Shown here: piece after piece, positions 8,588 through 16,984 of the stretch | Position numbering within the stretch: the first letter of the stretch is position 1 | How the letters are laid out: each line of letters opens with the position of its first letter | Source: Persephonella atlantica | Lineage (GTDB): Bacteria > Aquificota > Aquificia > Aquificales > Hydrogenothermaceae | DNA: 64,000 nt | Assembly (NCBI RefSeq): GCF_016617615.1 | Contig: NZ_JAACYA010000001.1 | Span: forward strand, 620,001-684,000 | Reading direction: 5' to 3' | The notes under the pieces: model-generated | The model's database searches: none | The model's input: only the letters and a program-made list of their open reading frames with translations | What the model was told of the DNA's origin: nothing | Translations under genes and position numbers: made by a program

Positions 8588-8616
8588 ATTCTAAATCTCA
8601 GTATCAAAAAAATCAA
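8588..8616 (-). promoter_or_regulatory. sigma-70-type promoter of the pilus operon
   Basis: On the minus strand TTGATT (8616-8611), a 17-bp spacer and TAGAAT (8593-8588) lie about 75 bases upstream of the first pilin start. No sigma-54 GG-N10-GC element was seen. Confidence 0.55.
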
Positions 8617-8617
8617 T

Positions 8618-8632
8618 ATATTTTCAAAATAT
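8618..8632. promoter_or_regulatory. 15-bp palindrome abutting the pilus promoter -35
   Basis: ATATTTT-C-AAAATAT is a perfect 7-bp inverted repeat with a single central base. It lies 1 bp upstream of the proposed -35 box and 8 bp after the stop of the zinc-ribbon/HTH gene. It is a plausible operator, or a weak terminator for that gene since a T-run follows on the minus strand. Confidence 0.4.
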
Positions 8633-8639
8633 GATGAAT

Positions 8640-8915
8640 TTACTGTTTTCTTCTGTTTAATGTTTTTATCCAGTAATGGATAGTCTGCACTTTTATGTTA
8701 AACTTCTTAGATAGTTCTGTAAGTGTGTAACCCTCATTATACAGTTTTATAGTCTCTTTCTTGATTGATGCTGGATACCTTTTCTTTACTCTGTCAAGGA
8801 AAAATCGTGAGTAACAGGATTTACACAGATAAGTCTGCTTCCCATTTGATTTTCCATTTTTTATTACCTGGATAGAACTGCAGTGTGGACATATTACCTC
8901 CCCTTTTTTCCCCAT
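8640..8915 (-). CDS. orphan IS1 InsA-like zinc-ribbon/HTH DNA-binding protein
   Basis: A 91-residue protein with an N-terminal zinc ribbon (CPHC at about 9-12, CKSC at about 31-34) followed by a helix-turn-helix around TLTELSKKFNIKVQTIHYWI. This pairing is that of the InsA half of IS1-type transposases. No InsB/DDE catalytic frame, terminal inverted repeats or target duplication is visible nearby, so it is either a transposon remnant or a domesticated regulator. It sits directly upstream of and co-directional with the pilus operon. The start ATG follows a run of six G residues, and TATAAT is present at 8941-8936 on the minus strand. A regulatory role is inference. Confidence 0.65.
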   Translation of the reverse strand: MGKKGEVICPHCSSIQVIKNGKSNGKQTYLCKSCYSRFFLDRVKKRYPASIKKETIKLYNEGYTLTELSKKFNIKVQTIHYWIKTLNRRKQ

Positions 8916-9019
8916 TTTTGGCCCCCCATATCTGTATTATAATTCTCCCCAAAAAAAGTTTACATTAATAACCCCTTAATAGGAACGACTTTCAAAAAAT
9001 GATGATTATTAGTTTTAGT

Positions 9020-9061
9020 TTGATAGGTGAACTATTTAAGGTTTATAATGTTTTAAACCTT
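9020..9061 (+). promoter_or_regulatory. hemC operon promoter with an overlapping dyad
   Basis: TTGATA (9020-9025) and TATAAT (9044-9049) are separated by 18 bp. A perfect 8-bp inverted repeat, AAGGTTTA (9038-9045) and TAAACCTT (9054-9061), spans the -10 and the expected start and is followed by four further T residues. It could be a repressor operator or an attenuator-like hairpin. hemC starts at 9077. Confidence 0.6.
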
Positions 9062-9076
9062 TTTTAGGGGGATAGA

Positions 9077-10009
9077 TTGAGGATAAGAATTGGAACGAGG
9101 AAAAGCAAGTTAGCCCTGTGGCAGGCAAATTATATTGCCCAGATATTAAGAAACCATTTTCCGGATGTACAGATCGAGCTTGTAAAGATAACAACAAAGG
9201 GAGATAAGATATTAGATGTTCCTCTGGCAAAAGTTGGGGGAAAGGGACTGTTTGTAAAAGAGATAGAAGAAGCAATGCTAAGGAATGAGATAGATATTGC
9301 TGTCCATTCTCTAAAAGATGTGCCCACATACTTTCCAGAAGGTCTGGGTCTTGTTGCTATCACAGAAAGAGAAGACCCAAGGGATGCATTTTTATCTGTT
9401 AAGTATAATTCCTTAAATGAGCTTCCTGAAGGAGCAGTTGTAGGAACCTCATCATTGAGGAGGAAAGTTCAGCTGAAAATCCTGAGGCCAGATTTGAAAA
9501 TAAGAGATTTAAGGGGAAATGTAGATACAAGAATAAGAAAATTAGAAGAAGGTCAGTATGATGCAATAATTCTTGCATATGCAGGATTAAAAAGACTTGG
9601 ACTTACAGACAGAGTAAAGCAGATTTTTCAACCAGAATATATAATTCCAGCAGTAGCGCAGGGGTTTTTGGGAATTGAAGCAAGGCTTGATGATGAAAAA
9701 ACAAGAGAAATCGTATCTGTCCTGAATCACGAGGAGAGCTATCTGCGAGCCACAGCAGAAAGGGCATTTTTGAGAAAACTTGAGGGAGGGTGTCAGGTTC
9801 CTTTAGCAGCTTATTCAGAAATATCCGATGGCAAACTGAAAATAACAGGTTTTGTGTCAGACCTTACAGGAGATAGATTTTTTATGGACAGTATAACTGG
9901 AGACATTAAAGATGCAGAAAGCTTGGGGGAAACTCTGGCAGAAAAGCTTTTAAATATGGGAGCAAGGGAGGTGTTAGAAGAGATTTACAGGGGTGAAAGC
10001 CAGCTTTGA
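9077..10009 (+). CDS. hemC: hydroxymethylbilane synthase (porphobilinogen deaminase)
   Basis: This enzyme polymerises four porphobilinogens into hydroxymethylbilane in heme synthesis. It has 310 residues, the normal length, beginning IRIGTRKSKLALWQA. It shows the catalytic region HSLKDVPT near residue 78 and the dipyrromethane-cofactor cysteine in EGGCQVPLA near residue 238. The TTG start at 9077 is preceded by TAGGGGGA. It heads an operon whose following gene overlaps its stop codon by 4 bases. Membership of hemC in an envelope-lipid operon is odd and may only reflect shared transcription. Confidence 0.95.
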   Translation: MRIRIGTRKSKLALWQANYIAQILRNHFPDVQIELVKITTKGDKILDVPLAKVGGKGLFVKEIEEAMLRNEIDIAVHSLKDVPTYFPEGLGLVAITEREDPRDAFLSVKYNSLNELPEGAVVGTSSLRRKVQLKILRPDLKIRDLRGNVDTRIRKLEEGQYDAIILAYAGLKRLGLTDRVKQIFQPEYIIPAVAQGFLGIEARLDDEKTREIVSVLNHEESYLRATAERAFLRKLEGGCQVPLAAYSEISDGKLKITGFVSDLTGDRFFMDSITGDIKDAESLGETLAEKLLNMGAREVLEEIYRGESQL

Positions 10010-11364
10010 AAAAAGGTCTCAAAATAAAAGTTCTGATTTTTTTAGGCTTAGTTTCCTTACTTATAAATCTAAATGTATATGAATTCAGAGGGGAAGAATC
10101 ACTTAGAGTAATAGTAGCATATGAAATGGTAACCTCCAATAACTATCTCCAGCCTACCTTTTTGGGAGATTTATACTTTAATAAGCCACCTTTTTTTAAC
10201 TGGTTGATAGCTGGAGTATCTTTTTTTATTCCGTGGAGCGAGTATACAGGGAGGGTGGTATCTGTATTTTTTGTTTTTCTAACAGTCTTACTAATAATAC
10301 ATTTTTCTTATAAGCTTTTTGGAAACAGAATTTTATCCCTGTTAGCTGGTCTTGTGTATCTGGTTTCAGTTGATATTTTGTTCTGGTATGGTTATTTAGC
10401 GGAGATTGATGTTACATTAACATTTTTTCTGTTTTTAAGTTTTTATCTTCTTTATGTTGGTTTTTTTGAAAACAAAAGGATGTTTATTATCTTTTCGGGA
10501 CTGTTTACTGGAATATCGTTTTTGATTAAAGGTTTTCCTGCTTTTGTATTTTTTGGACTTACTTATATCTCTTTTGTAATTTTTTCTAAAAGATGGAAAG
10601 AATTCTTTAATCCTGCCGTGTATATTGCTGCTGTACTGGCAGTTGTTATTCCTTTGTTATGGATTGTAAACACTCCATATCCAGATATTTATATAAAAAG
10701 ATTGTTTATTGAGAGTATATCCCGAACAAGAGGAGGTACAGATATACTTAAGTTCCTATCCCATCTTGTATATTATCCCGTTTTGAACTTTAAGCAGTTT
10801 TTACCAGGGTCTGCTTTTTTGTTGATAGCATTTTTGTTATACAGAAAGGAAAATACTGTTTTAAATATTCCATTTGGCATCAGAATTTTTGTACTTGCCA
10901 CAATCGTAAATTATATGCCCTATATATTAGCAGTTGAGAGCAGGGGGAGATATATAATTCCTTTGTTTCCGATTCTCTCTATCATTACGGCGTATCTAAT
11001 AAGCAGTGTAGAAAAGAAAAATCTGGTGAGATATTTTATGTATACTTCTATTTTTTTAATAACTGCAAGATTTTTATTGGGATTTATTGGTTTTCCTATA
11101 TTAATGGAAAAAAAAGCATCAAGGAAAAGAGTTGCTTATTCAATAGCTGATACTATTGACATTCAGAAGAAAATTGCCTGTGACTGCAAGAGTGAAAAAA
11201 CTATCTGTTTATACCTTGATTTTATAAAGGGTGCTCCTTTGAAAACGTCAAGGCACATTCCTGACTGGAACTACTTAATAGACTGTTCTCAAAAAAAGAA
11301 GGGAGAGGTTCTTTCTATTTATGACCTGAAAGGTAAAAAAATCTACCTGTATAAAAGAAAATGA
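10006..11364 (+). CDS. GT39-type (ArnT/PMT-like) membrane glycosyltransferase
   Basis: A 452-residue polytopic protein with about 9-11 hydrophobic helices. The first periplasmic loop carries the acidic motif EFRGEESLR (residues about 27-35) and YFNKPPFFNWL, the hallmark of GT39/GT83 enzymes that take sugar from a polyprenyl-phosphate donor. Such enzymes modify lipid A, LPS or proteins on the outer face of the inner membrane. The TTG start at 10006 overlaps hemC, and the end overlaps the next glycosyltransferase by 4 bases. The acceptor cannot be read from sequence; an L-Ara4N-type or hexose transferase are both possible. Confidence 0.8.
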   Translation: MKKGLKIKVLIFLGLVSLLINLNVYEFRGEESLRVIVAYEMVTSNNYLQPTFLGDLYFNKPPFFNWLIAGVSFFIPWSEYTGRVVSVFFVFLTVLLIIHFSYKLFGNRILSLLAGLVYLVSVDILFWYGYLAEIDVTLTFFLFLSFYLLYVGFFENKRMFIIFSGLFTGISFLIKGFPAFVFFGLTYISFVIFSKRWKEFFNPAVYIAAVLAVVIPLLWIVNTPYPDIYIKRLFIESISRTRGGTDILKFLSHLVYYPVLNFKQFLPGSAFLLIAFLLYRKENTVLNIPFGIRIFVLATIVNYMPYILAVESRGRYIIPLFPILSIITAYLISSVEKKNLVRYFMYTSIFLITARFLLGFIGFPILMEKKASRKRVAYSIADTIDIQKKIACDCKSEKTICLYLDFIKGAPLKTSRHIPDWNYLIDCSQKKKGEVLSIYDLKGKKIYLYKRK

Positions 11365-12842
11365 TTAAAAAAGTTGTGCTGTTTCATCTTATTGTTGTTC
11401 TGCTGAAGATTTTTTATACAGTTGCTAACGTTACAGACCTTTCTACAGAAGAAGCTCAGTACTGGCTGTGGTCAAAACATCTTGACCTGAGTTATTACTC
11501 TAAACCTCCTCTTATTGCTTACATGAACTTTGTTTCTACTTCAGTCTTCGGTGATACAGAGCTTGGAGTTAGAATAAATGCCATTATTATCGGTTTTGGT
11601 ATTGGTGTTCTGATTTATCTTTTAGTTAGAGACCTGTTTAGAGATGAGCATCTGGCGTTTTTCTCTTCTGTGTTTATAACAGCTGTTCCTGTTTACCAGA
11701 TAGGCAGTTATATATTTCTTACTGACGCACCCCTTGCATTTTTCTGGCTTTTGACTGTTTATCTGTTTTTTAAGGCAATAGTAGAAAACAAACTGTCTTT
11801 GTGGATAGGAACAGGTATTTCTGCAGGGCTGGGATTTTTGTCTAAATTTGTTATTGTTTTGTTTCTCCCTCCTGCTGTTATATTTTTGTTTCTACACAAA
11901 CGACAGGTGCTGAAAAACAGATATTTTTATCTTTCTATCTTTATAGCTTTTTTGTTTACTATTCCTGTAATCTGGTGGAATTTGGAGCACAACTTTATAA
12001 CATTTAAGCATCTTCTCAGTCTGGAAGGGGGAGCAGTCAGGGAGTTTTCTTTTGAAAAGACAGCAAGATACATTTCTGAATATCTATTTTCCCAGATTGG
12101 TATTAACTCTGTTTTTCTTTTTCCTTTCTTTGTGTATGCACTTTTTAGAGGTTTTAAAGACAGGAAAGATTACCGAATTTTTTACCTGTGGATACTGCCT
12201 GTTTTTGTGTTTCTGGTATTTTTGTACATATCAAGGAAAAAGCATGTTGAGGCAAACTGGCCTGCATTTGGGTATGCGACTCTTTACGCATTGACTGCCT
12301 ATTATATATACATAAAAAGATGGTTCAAAGGTTTCCTGTTTGCATCTATTCTATCTGTATGGAGTATTTTGACCCTGTTTTACCCTTTTTATTTAGACAA
12401 GATAGGTCTTGGAAAGCTGTATCCTCCAAAGATAGACCCTCTCCACAGACTTGTTGGCTGGGAAGGGTTAGGTAAAAAAGTTACAGAGATAGTAAACACT
12501 CTGGGAACAGATAGATATTTTATATTCTCCCGCAATTACCATATTGCTTCTGAGCTGTCTTTTTATGTGGAGGGGAATCCCCAAACATACTGCATTGTTA
12601 TTCAGCGCAGGATGAATCAGTTTGACCTGTGGCCGGGACTGGAGCAGTTTGAAGGTAAAGGATACACAGGGATATATGTTTCTTACTGGGGACTGCCTGA
12701 GAAGGTAAAAAGTTCTTTTAAGTCTGTTAAAGCCCACTACAGATATGATATTATTTATCGTGGCTGGAAATACAGAACTGTTCATATTTATGTTCTTGAA
12801 GACTTTATTAAACTAAAACAGGACAGGGTAAACAGATTTTGA
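11361..12842 (+). CDS. GT39-type dolichyl/undecaprenyl-phosphate sugar transferase
   Basis: A 493-residue multi-spanning protein. The first loop contains LSTEEAQYWLW followed by DLSYYSKPPLIAY, a near-textbook GT39 catalytic loop in which the tandem acids bind the metal and donor. It is only distantly similar in visible sequence to the gene before it, so the two probably have different donors or acceptors. The soluble C-terminal part (about 380-493) has no motif I recognise. It overlaps neighbours by 4 bases on both sides and is thus translationally coupled to the MsbA-like exporter. Confidence 0.82.
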   Translation: MIKKVVLFHLIVVLLKIFYTVANVTDLSTEEAQYWLWSKHLDLSYYSKPPLIAYMNFVSTSVFGDTELGVRINAIIIGFGIGVLIYLLVRDLFRDEHLAFFSSVFITAVPVYQIGSYIFLTDAPLAFFWLLTVYLFFKAIVENKLSLWIGTGISAGLGFLSKFVIVLFLPPAVIFLFLHKRQVLKNRYFYLSIFIAFLFTIPVIWWNLEHNFITFKHLLSLEGGAVREFSFEKTARYISEYLFSQIGINSVFLFPFFVYALFRGFKDRKDYRIFYLWILPVFVFLVFLYISRKKHVEANWPAFGYATLYALTAYYIYIKRWFKGFLFASILSVWSILTLFYPFYLDKIGLGKLYPPKIDPLHRLVGWEGLGKKVTEIVNTLGTDRYFIFSRNYHIASELSFYVEGNPQTYCIVIQRRMNQFDLWPGLEQFEGKGYTGIYVSYWGLPEKVKSSFKSVKAHYRYDIIYRGWKYRTVHIYVLEDFIKLKQDRVNRF

Positions 12843-14548
12843 TAGAAAAGGAAAGTCTGAAGTTTCTATACACCACTTATAGAAGATACTGGCTACTTTT
12901 GGTTGTTGCTCTGTGCGGTTCCCTCCTTGAATCAGCATCTATGGCAGGTCTTGCATACATAATAAAAAATGTTGTTGATGACGTTTTTGTTGAGAAAAGT
13001 TACGAAAAACTGGTTTTTATCATTTTTGTGCTGATAGGGATAGCTGCTGCAAAACAGATAGGATTTTTCCTGAAAAATTACTTTTATCCTGTTGTTATAT
13101 ACAGAGCTTTAAAAATGTTGAGGGAGAAAATATACCACAGAGTTGTGGAGGCAAAGCCGTCAGTATTCAGGAAACAGCCTCCCGGAGACATTATAAGCAG
13201 AGCAACCACTGATGTGGAAAGGTTTGGAGAGATTTCTTCCACCATAGGAACAAATCTGATTACAGAGACCTTTACTGTCATTGGGATTGTAGGTGTTCTC
13301 ATTTACAGAGACTGGAAGATGTTTCTTATCTTTGTTTTGATTGTTCCTCTGCTTGCTTTTGCTCTTCAGTATTTTGGTGAAAAGAGAAAAAAGTACTCAA
13401 AAAAACTTCAGGAAAGCTTCTCCCAGTATATACAGCATCTGAACCAACTGATTGGAGGGATAGAGGTTGTTAAGCTGTTTCACAAAAAAATATTTTACAG
13501 ATACTTTGGCAAAGTAAACGAAGAACTGTTTAAAAGACAGAAAAAAAATAGATTTTATGAGACTGTTTATCTTTCTTCAGTGGAGATAATTGCTTACACT
13601 GCCACGGCAGGAATTATATTTTATGGGGGAAGCAGGATAATAAAGGGAGAAATTACTCCCGGAGACTTTTTCTCATTTCTTGGGGGAGTTTTAATATTGG
13701 TTAACTCTCTCCAGACTCTTCAGAGGGGAGCAATCAACCTGAAAGCTTTATCTCCAGTGGTTGACAGGATAAAGTATCTTCTCTCCCTGCCAGTAGAAGA
13801 AAACAAAGGTAAAAAGTTTAAAGGGCTAAAAAAACAGATATCCTTTGTCAATCTATCTGTAAAGATAGACCACAACCTTATCCTTGATGAGATTAATTTC
13901 ACCGTAAAAAAAGGAGAAAAGGTTGGTATAGTTGGAGCAACAGGCTCTGGAAAATCAACACTGGTAAAGATACTACCAGCATTGATAACAGAGTATTCAG
14001 GGAAAGTTATGATTGACGATACAGAGCTGAGGGAGTTTTCTGTTTTTTCTCTGAGAGAAAAAATCGGTATGGTTTCGCAGGAAGTATTCATATTTAACGA
14101 TACACTCAGGAATAATCTCCTGATAGCAAAACCTGATGCAACAGATGAAGAGCTTATGGAGGCACTAAAGAAAGCTAAAGCTGACTTTGTTTTCAAGTTA
14201 GAGGACGGTCTTGATACAGTGCTGGGAGAGAAGGGCTCAAGGCTGTCTGGAGGAGAGAGACAGAGGATTTCTATTGCGAGAATATTCTTGAAAAATCCTG
14301 ACATTCTTATCTTTGATGAAGCCACTTCAGCTCTTGACGTGGAAACAGAAGAATATATCATGGAAGAAATTGGAAAATATTTCAAAGACAAGACTGCTCT
14401 GATTATAACCCACAGACTGAAGCTCCTTGAGATAACAGACAGAATAATTGTGATGGAAAATGGAAGAATTGTTGAGGAAGGGACAAAAGAAGAACTTATC
14501 CAGAAAAAGGGAGTATTTTACAGATTTTCTGTTATCTCAAACAGCTGA
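12839..14548 (+). CDS. msbA: MsbA-like lipid/LPS ABC exporter (fused TMD-NBD)
   Basis: A 569-residue ABC half-transporter. Six helices occupy residues about 15-310 and the nucleotide-binding domain follows. Walker A is GATGSGKST near 367, the signature LSGGERQR near 470, and Walker B plus D-loop ILIFDEATSALD near 485-496; ITHRL holds the switch histidine. MsbA dimers flip lipid A-core across the inner membrane. Context with two sugar transferases, a PHP protein and a PAP2 phosphatase supports a lipid substrate. The TTG start (12839) overlaps the previous stop. A different lipid or drug substrate cannot be excluded, so the symbol is tentative. Confidence 0.82.
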   Translation: MIEKESLKFLYTTYRRYWLLLVVALCGSLLESASMAGLAYIIKNVVDDVFVEKSYEKLVFIIFVLIGIAAAKQIGFFLKNYFYPVVIYRALKMLREKIYHRVVEAKPSVFRKQPPGDIISRATTDVERFGEISSTIGTNLITETFTVIGIVGVLIYRDWKMFLIFVLIVPLLAFALQYFGEKRKKYSKKLQESFSQYIQHLNQLIGGIEVVKLFHKKIFYRYFGKVNEELFKRQKKNRFYETVYLSSVEIIAYTATAGIIFYGGSRIIKGEITPGDFFSFLGGVLILVNSLQTLQRGAINLKALSPVVDRIKYLLSLPVEENKGKKFKGLKKQISFVNLSVKIDHNLILDEINFTVKKGEKVGIVGATGSGKSTLVKILPALITEYSGKVMIDDTELREFSVFSLREKIGMVSQEVFIFNDTLRNNLLIAKPDATDEELMEALKKAKADFVFKLEDGLDTVLGEKGSRLSGGERQRISIARIFLKNPDILIFDEATSALDVETEEYIMEEIGKYFKDKTALIITHRLKLLEITDRIIVMENGRIVEEGTKEELIQKKGVFYRFSVISNS

Positions 14549-14583
14549 TGGTAAAATATTCAAAAAATTTCTAAGGAGGTAAG

Positions 14584-15660
14584 TTGTTTTACATTTTTTT
14601 ATCTGTTGCTGTTTTAATACTGCTTTATTTAGAGTTTAGACCTTTTAGAAATATAAAAATAAAAGAGGAGGAGTGTAAAAAGTTAGATAAGGAGCTTGAA
14701 GGGATAAAAAAGTACAGCGTTATAGTTCATATACATACCCAGTTTTCCTTTGATTCTCTTGGCAAGCCTTCAGACATAAAAAAAGCTATGGAAGAAAACG
14801 GTATAGATTTTGTTTTTGTTACAGACCATGATAACGATGATTACAGATTTTTTGAATATGGTCAGATTTTTGCAGGGATTGAAAAAAACACACCTGAAGG
14901 AAGGCTTCTACTGCTTGGAAACACTCTTCCTGTCATTTCCCATCCAAATAACTTTGAGTTTGAACATTACAGATGGAAGGGGGAGTTTAAAAAGGATTAT
15001 CTGTATGAGATTATTAACATAAAAGACGGTGTTGTATGGAATAAGGCTCTATCTATTATCTCACTGGTAAAAAATCTGATTTTACTTCCATTTACAAGAA
15101 ACATTCTCCACAAATGGAATGCCCTGATTCCTTTAGAAAAGTGGGTCAGACTTTATTTTGCAAGGGCAAAAGGGCTGAAACTTGTTGGTGGATTAGACCT
15201 GCATGTGAAGCTGGTTTATCAGGAACATACCCACGGTATTCTTATCCCATCTTACAGGTCTGGTTTTAAATGGCTTGTAAACAGAGTTTACTCCCGTCGG
15301 CCTATTACTGAAAAAGAAGATATTCTAAAAGCCCTGAAAAACGGCAACCTGTTTCTCTCATTAAAGCAAACAGAAGGAGACTTTTGGGGAGAGTTTGAAG
15401 GTGAAGTATATCTTCCGGGAGAAAAAATACCAAAGGAAACAGCTTTAAACTGTATGTGTGAAAAAAGTAAAACTGTAAAACTGTTAAAGTATGAAAACAT
15501 TCCTGTCGTTATAACAGAAAAAGGCAGTTTCTCCTATACAGCTGAAAGGGAAGGTTTTTATCACTTTGAAGTGTACGAGTACGACTTTAAGATAGGAAGC
15601 ATCTATTTTGGCTTCAGACCTGTTATCATAACAAATCCGTTTGAGGTGGTAAATGGCTGA
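14584..15660 (+). CDS. PHP-domain metal-dependent phosphoesterase, membrane-anchored
   Basis: A 358-residue protein with one N-terminal hydrophobic segment (residues 1-17) and a PHP domain. Metal ligands can be seen as HIHTQFSFDS (H-x-H), FVTDHDND, ISHPNNFEFEHYRW and GGLDLHVK. The family hydrolyses phosphoesters with a multinuclear metal centre. The anchor and neighbours suggest action on a membrane lipid or sugar phosphate, though a cytoplasmic facing is possible. The TTG start is chosen because AAGGAGGT precedes it. The C-terminal 80 residues look like a beta-sandwich. It overlaps the PAP2 gene by 8 bases. Confidence 0.75.
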   Translation: MFYIFLSVAVLILLYLEFRPFRNIKIKEEECKKLDKELEGIKKYSVIVHIHTQFSFDSLGKPSDIKKAMEENGIDFVFVTDHDNDDYRFFEYGQIFAGIEKNTPEGRLLLLGNTLPVISHPNNFEFEHYRWKGEFKKDYLYEIINIKDGVVWNKALSIISLVKNLILLPFTRNILHKWNALIPLEKWVRLYFARAKGLKLVGGLDLHVKLVYQEHTHGILIPSYRSGFKWLVNRVYSRRPITEKEDILKALKNGNLFLSLKQTEGDFWGEFEGEVYLPGEKIPKETALNCMCEKSKTVKLLKYENIPVVITEKGSFSYTAEREGFYHFEVYEYDFKIGSIYFGFRPVIITNPFEVVNG

Positions 15661-16210
15661 AAAAAGAATAATTCCACCAGACTGGGAACTGAAAATAGGA
15701 TGGAATGTTAAACTGTTTAGAATTATAAACTCCAAAAGAAACAAGAGGTTAGACAGGTTTTACAGATACTTTTTTTATATGGGCAAAACATACTCTCTTG
15801 TTGTGTTTTTTCCTGTTTTTTTCTTTGTATCAGGAATAAAGGGGATTTTGCATCTGACTGTTTCTCTAATGATTACAGGTATAATTATGCCCTTTTTAAA
15901 GTACACATTCAGACATAAACGACCTTCAAAACTCCTTGATGATGTTCATCTTTTGGAGCCTGTAACACTGAAGAGTTTTCCTTCTGCTGATGCTGCCTTT
16001 GCTTTTACAGTTATGGGTGTTACGCTTTTTTACGGAAATGTATGGATTGATTTGGTGTTTGTTCTGTATGCACTACTTATAGCATATGGAAGAGTTTATA
16101 TGGGAGCTCACTTTCCTGTTGATGTTATTGTAGGCTCTGTTATTGGTCTGTTTTCTGCTTTTGCTGGAAAATCTGTAGTCCCAAAAGTACTGTCTTTCAT
16201 AGGTGGTTAA
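15653..16210 (+). CDS. PAP2-family membrane phosphatase
   Basis: A 185-residue protein with about five helices and the three PAP2 motifs: KYTFRHKRP (motif 1, about 83-91), FPSADAAFAF (motif 2, about 112) and GRVYMGAHFPVD (motif 3, Arg-x5-His-x3-Asp, about 145-156). The usual PSGH of motif 2 is PSAD here, so the general-acid histidine is replaced by Asp while the nucleophile histidine is kept. Members dephosphorylate lipid phosphates such as undecaprenyl diphosphate or lipid A. Last gene of the hemC-glycosyltransferase-flippase operon. Activity is uncertain because of the motif change. Confidence 0.8.
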   Translation: MAEKRIIPPDWELKIGWNVKLFRIINSKRNKRLDRFYRYFFYMGKTYSLVVFFPVFFFVSGIKGILHLTVSLMITGIIMPFLKYTFRHKRPSKLLDDVHLLEPVTLKSFPSADAAFAFTVMGVTLFYGNVWIDLVFVLYALLIAYGRVYMGAHFPVDVIVGSVIGLFSAFAGKSVVPKVLSFIGG

Positions 16211-16264
16211 ACTACTGGAAATGTGTATATTTAAATTTGATAAGTAATTTTTGGGAGAAAAGGT

Positions 16265-16863
16265 ATGTCAGCGGTTTTAGAGAAGAAAAAGACAAAAAAA
16301 ATACCTGATGAGCTGGTTTATGAGATTTTAGGAAACAAAAAATATACTACAGAGACTATCAGAAAGTCCTTTCTGGTGAATTACCTCTGAAGGCTGTTAT
16401 GGGGAGTAGTGATTTGCAGTCATGGATAATATCAACAATTGTTGAATTTTTATTCCATGCATTACCTAAAAAGTATAAGGCTTTTTTTAATGAGGTTGGA
16501 TATTCCTACACTAAATCACGATCAAAAAGATGGTTAAATTTAGATATAGCAGTAATAGATAGAGCCGAACTAAGCAAACCAACAGGCAGTTATTTAAAGG
16601 TTCCTCCTGAAGTAGTTATTGAATTAGATACGAAGGCAGATTTAACAAAGATAGGAGAAGAGTATTACATAGCAAAGACTCAAAAGCTTCTTAATAGCGG
16701 AGTTAAGAAAGTAGTATGGATTTTAACAGATTATAAAAAAGTACAGATAGCAGAGAACAAAAAACCGTGGTTAGTTGTTGATTTTGATTATGAGTTTGAG
16801 ATTGTAGATAACATAAGGATGAATCTGAAGAAACTGTTAGAGGAAGAAGAAAAGCAAGCTTGA
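16265..16863 (+). pseudogene. Uma2-family (DUF820) PD-(D/E)XK protein, frameshifted
   Basis: The ATG at 16265 (upstream GGGAGAAAAGGT) opens with SAVLEKKKTKKIPDELVYEIL, the usual Uma2 N-terminus, then ends at TGA 16388-16390. The frame -1 to it carries on with YYRDYQKVLSGELPLKAVMGSSDLQ and the rest of the domain to 16863. The switch lies at or near the six-A run 16337-16342; one extra A would restore a 199-residue protein, the normal length. The putative nuclease core is around VVIELDTKAD and ends with VKKVVWIL. It may be a true mutation, slippage or a homopolymer error. Uma2 proteins are common, often multicopy, and of unknown role. Confidence 0.7.
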
Positions 16864-16889
16864 CATCAAAATTTTTTTGCATATATAAT
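16860..16889 (+). promoter_or_regulatory. consensus sigma-70 promoter of tRNA-Gly
   Basis: TTGACA (16860-16865) and TATAAT (16884-16889) match both consensus hexamers, with an 18-bp spacer. The -35 overlaps the TGA stop of the Uma2 gene. The expected start lies about 9 bases before the mature tRNA. Confidence 0.85.
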
Positions 16890-16904
16890 ATTTTCCCATC
16901 TTAA

Positions 16905-16980
16905 GCGAGAGTAGCTCAGTTGGTAGAGCACTTCCTTGCCAAGGAAGGGGTCGCGGGTTCAAGTCCCGTCTCTCGCTCCA
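16905..16980 (+). tRNA. tRNA-Gly (GCC)
   Basis: A 76-base cloverleaf: acceptor GCGAGAG with CTCTCGC, D-stem GCTC/GAGC, anticodon stem CTTCC/GGAAG around TTGCCAA (anticodon GCC at 16938-16940), T-stem GCGGG/CCCGT with TTCAAGT loop, discriminator T and encoded CCA. It reads glycine codons GGC and GGU. The convergent CNNM gene ends 4 bases downstream, and no U-rich terminator follows. Confidence 0.97.
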
Positions 16981-16984
16981 TTTA

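Noticed and set aside
8513-8640. Sigma-54 promoter for the pilus operon
   Set aside because: No TGGCAC-N5-TTGC-like element found; a sigma-70 pair at 8588-8616 explains the region better.
8640-8915. Intact insertion sequence around the InsA-like gene
   Set aside because: No InsB or DDE transposase frame, no terminal inverted repeats and no target duplication can be seen.
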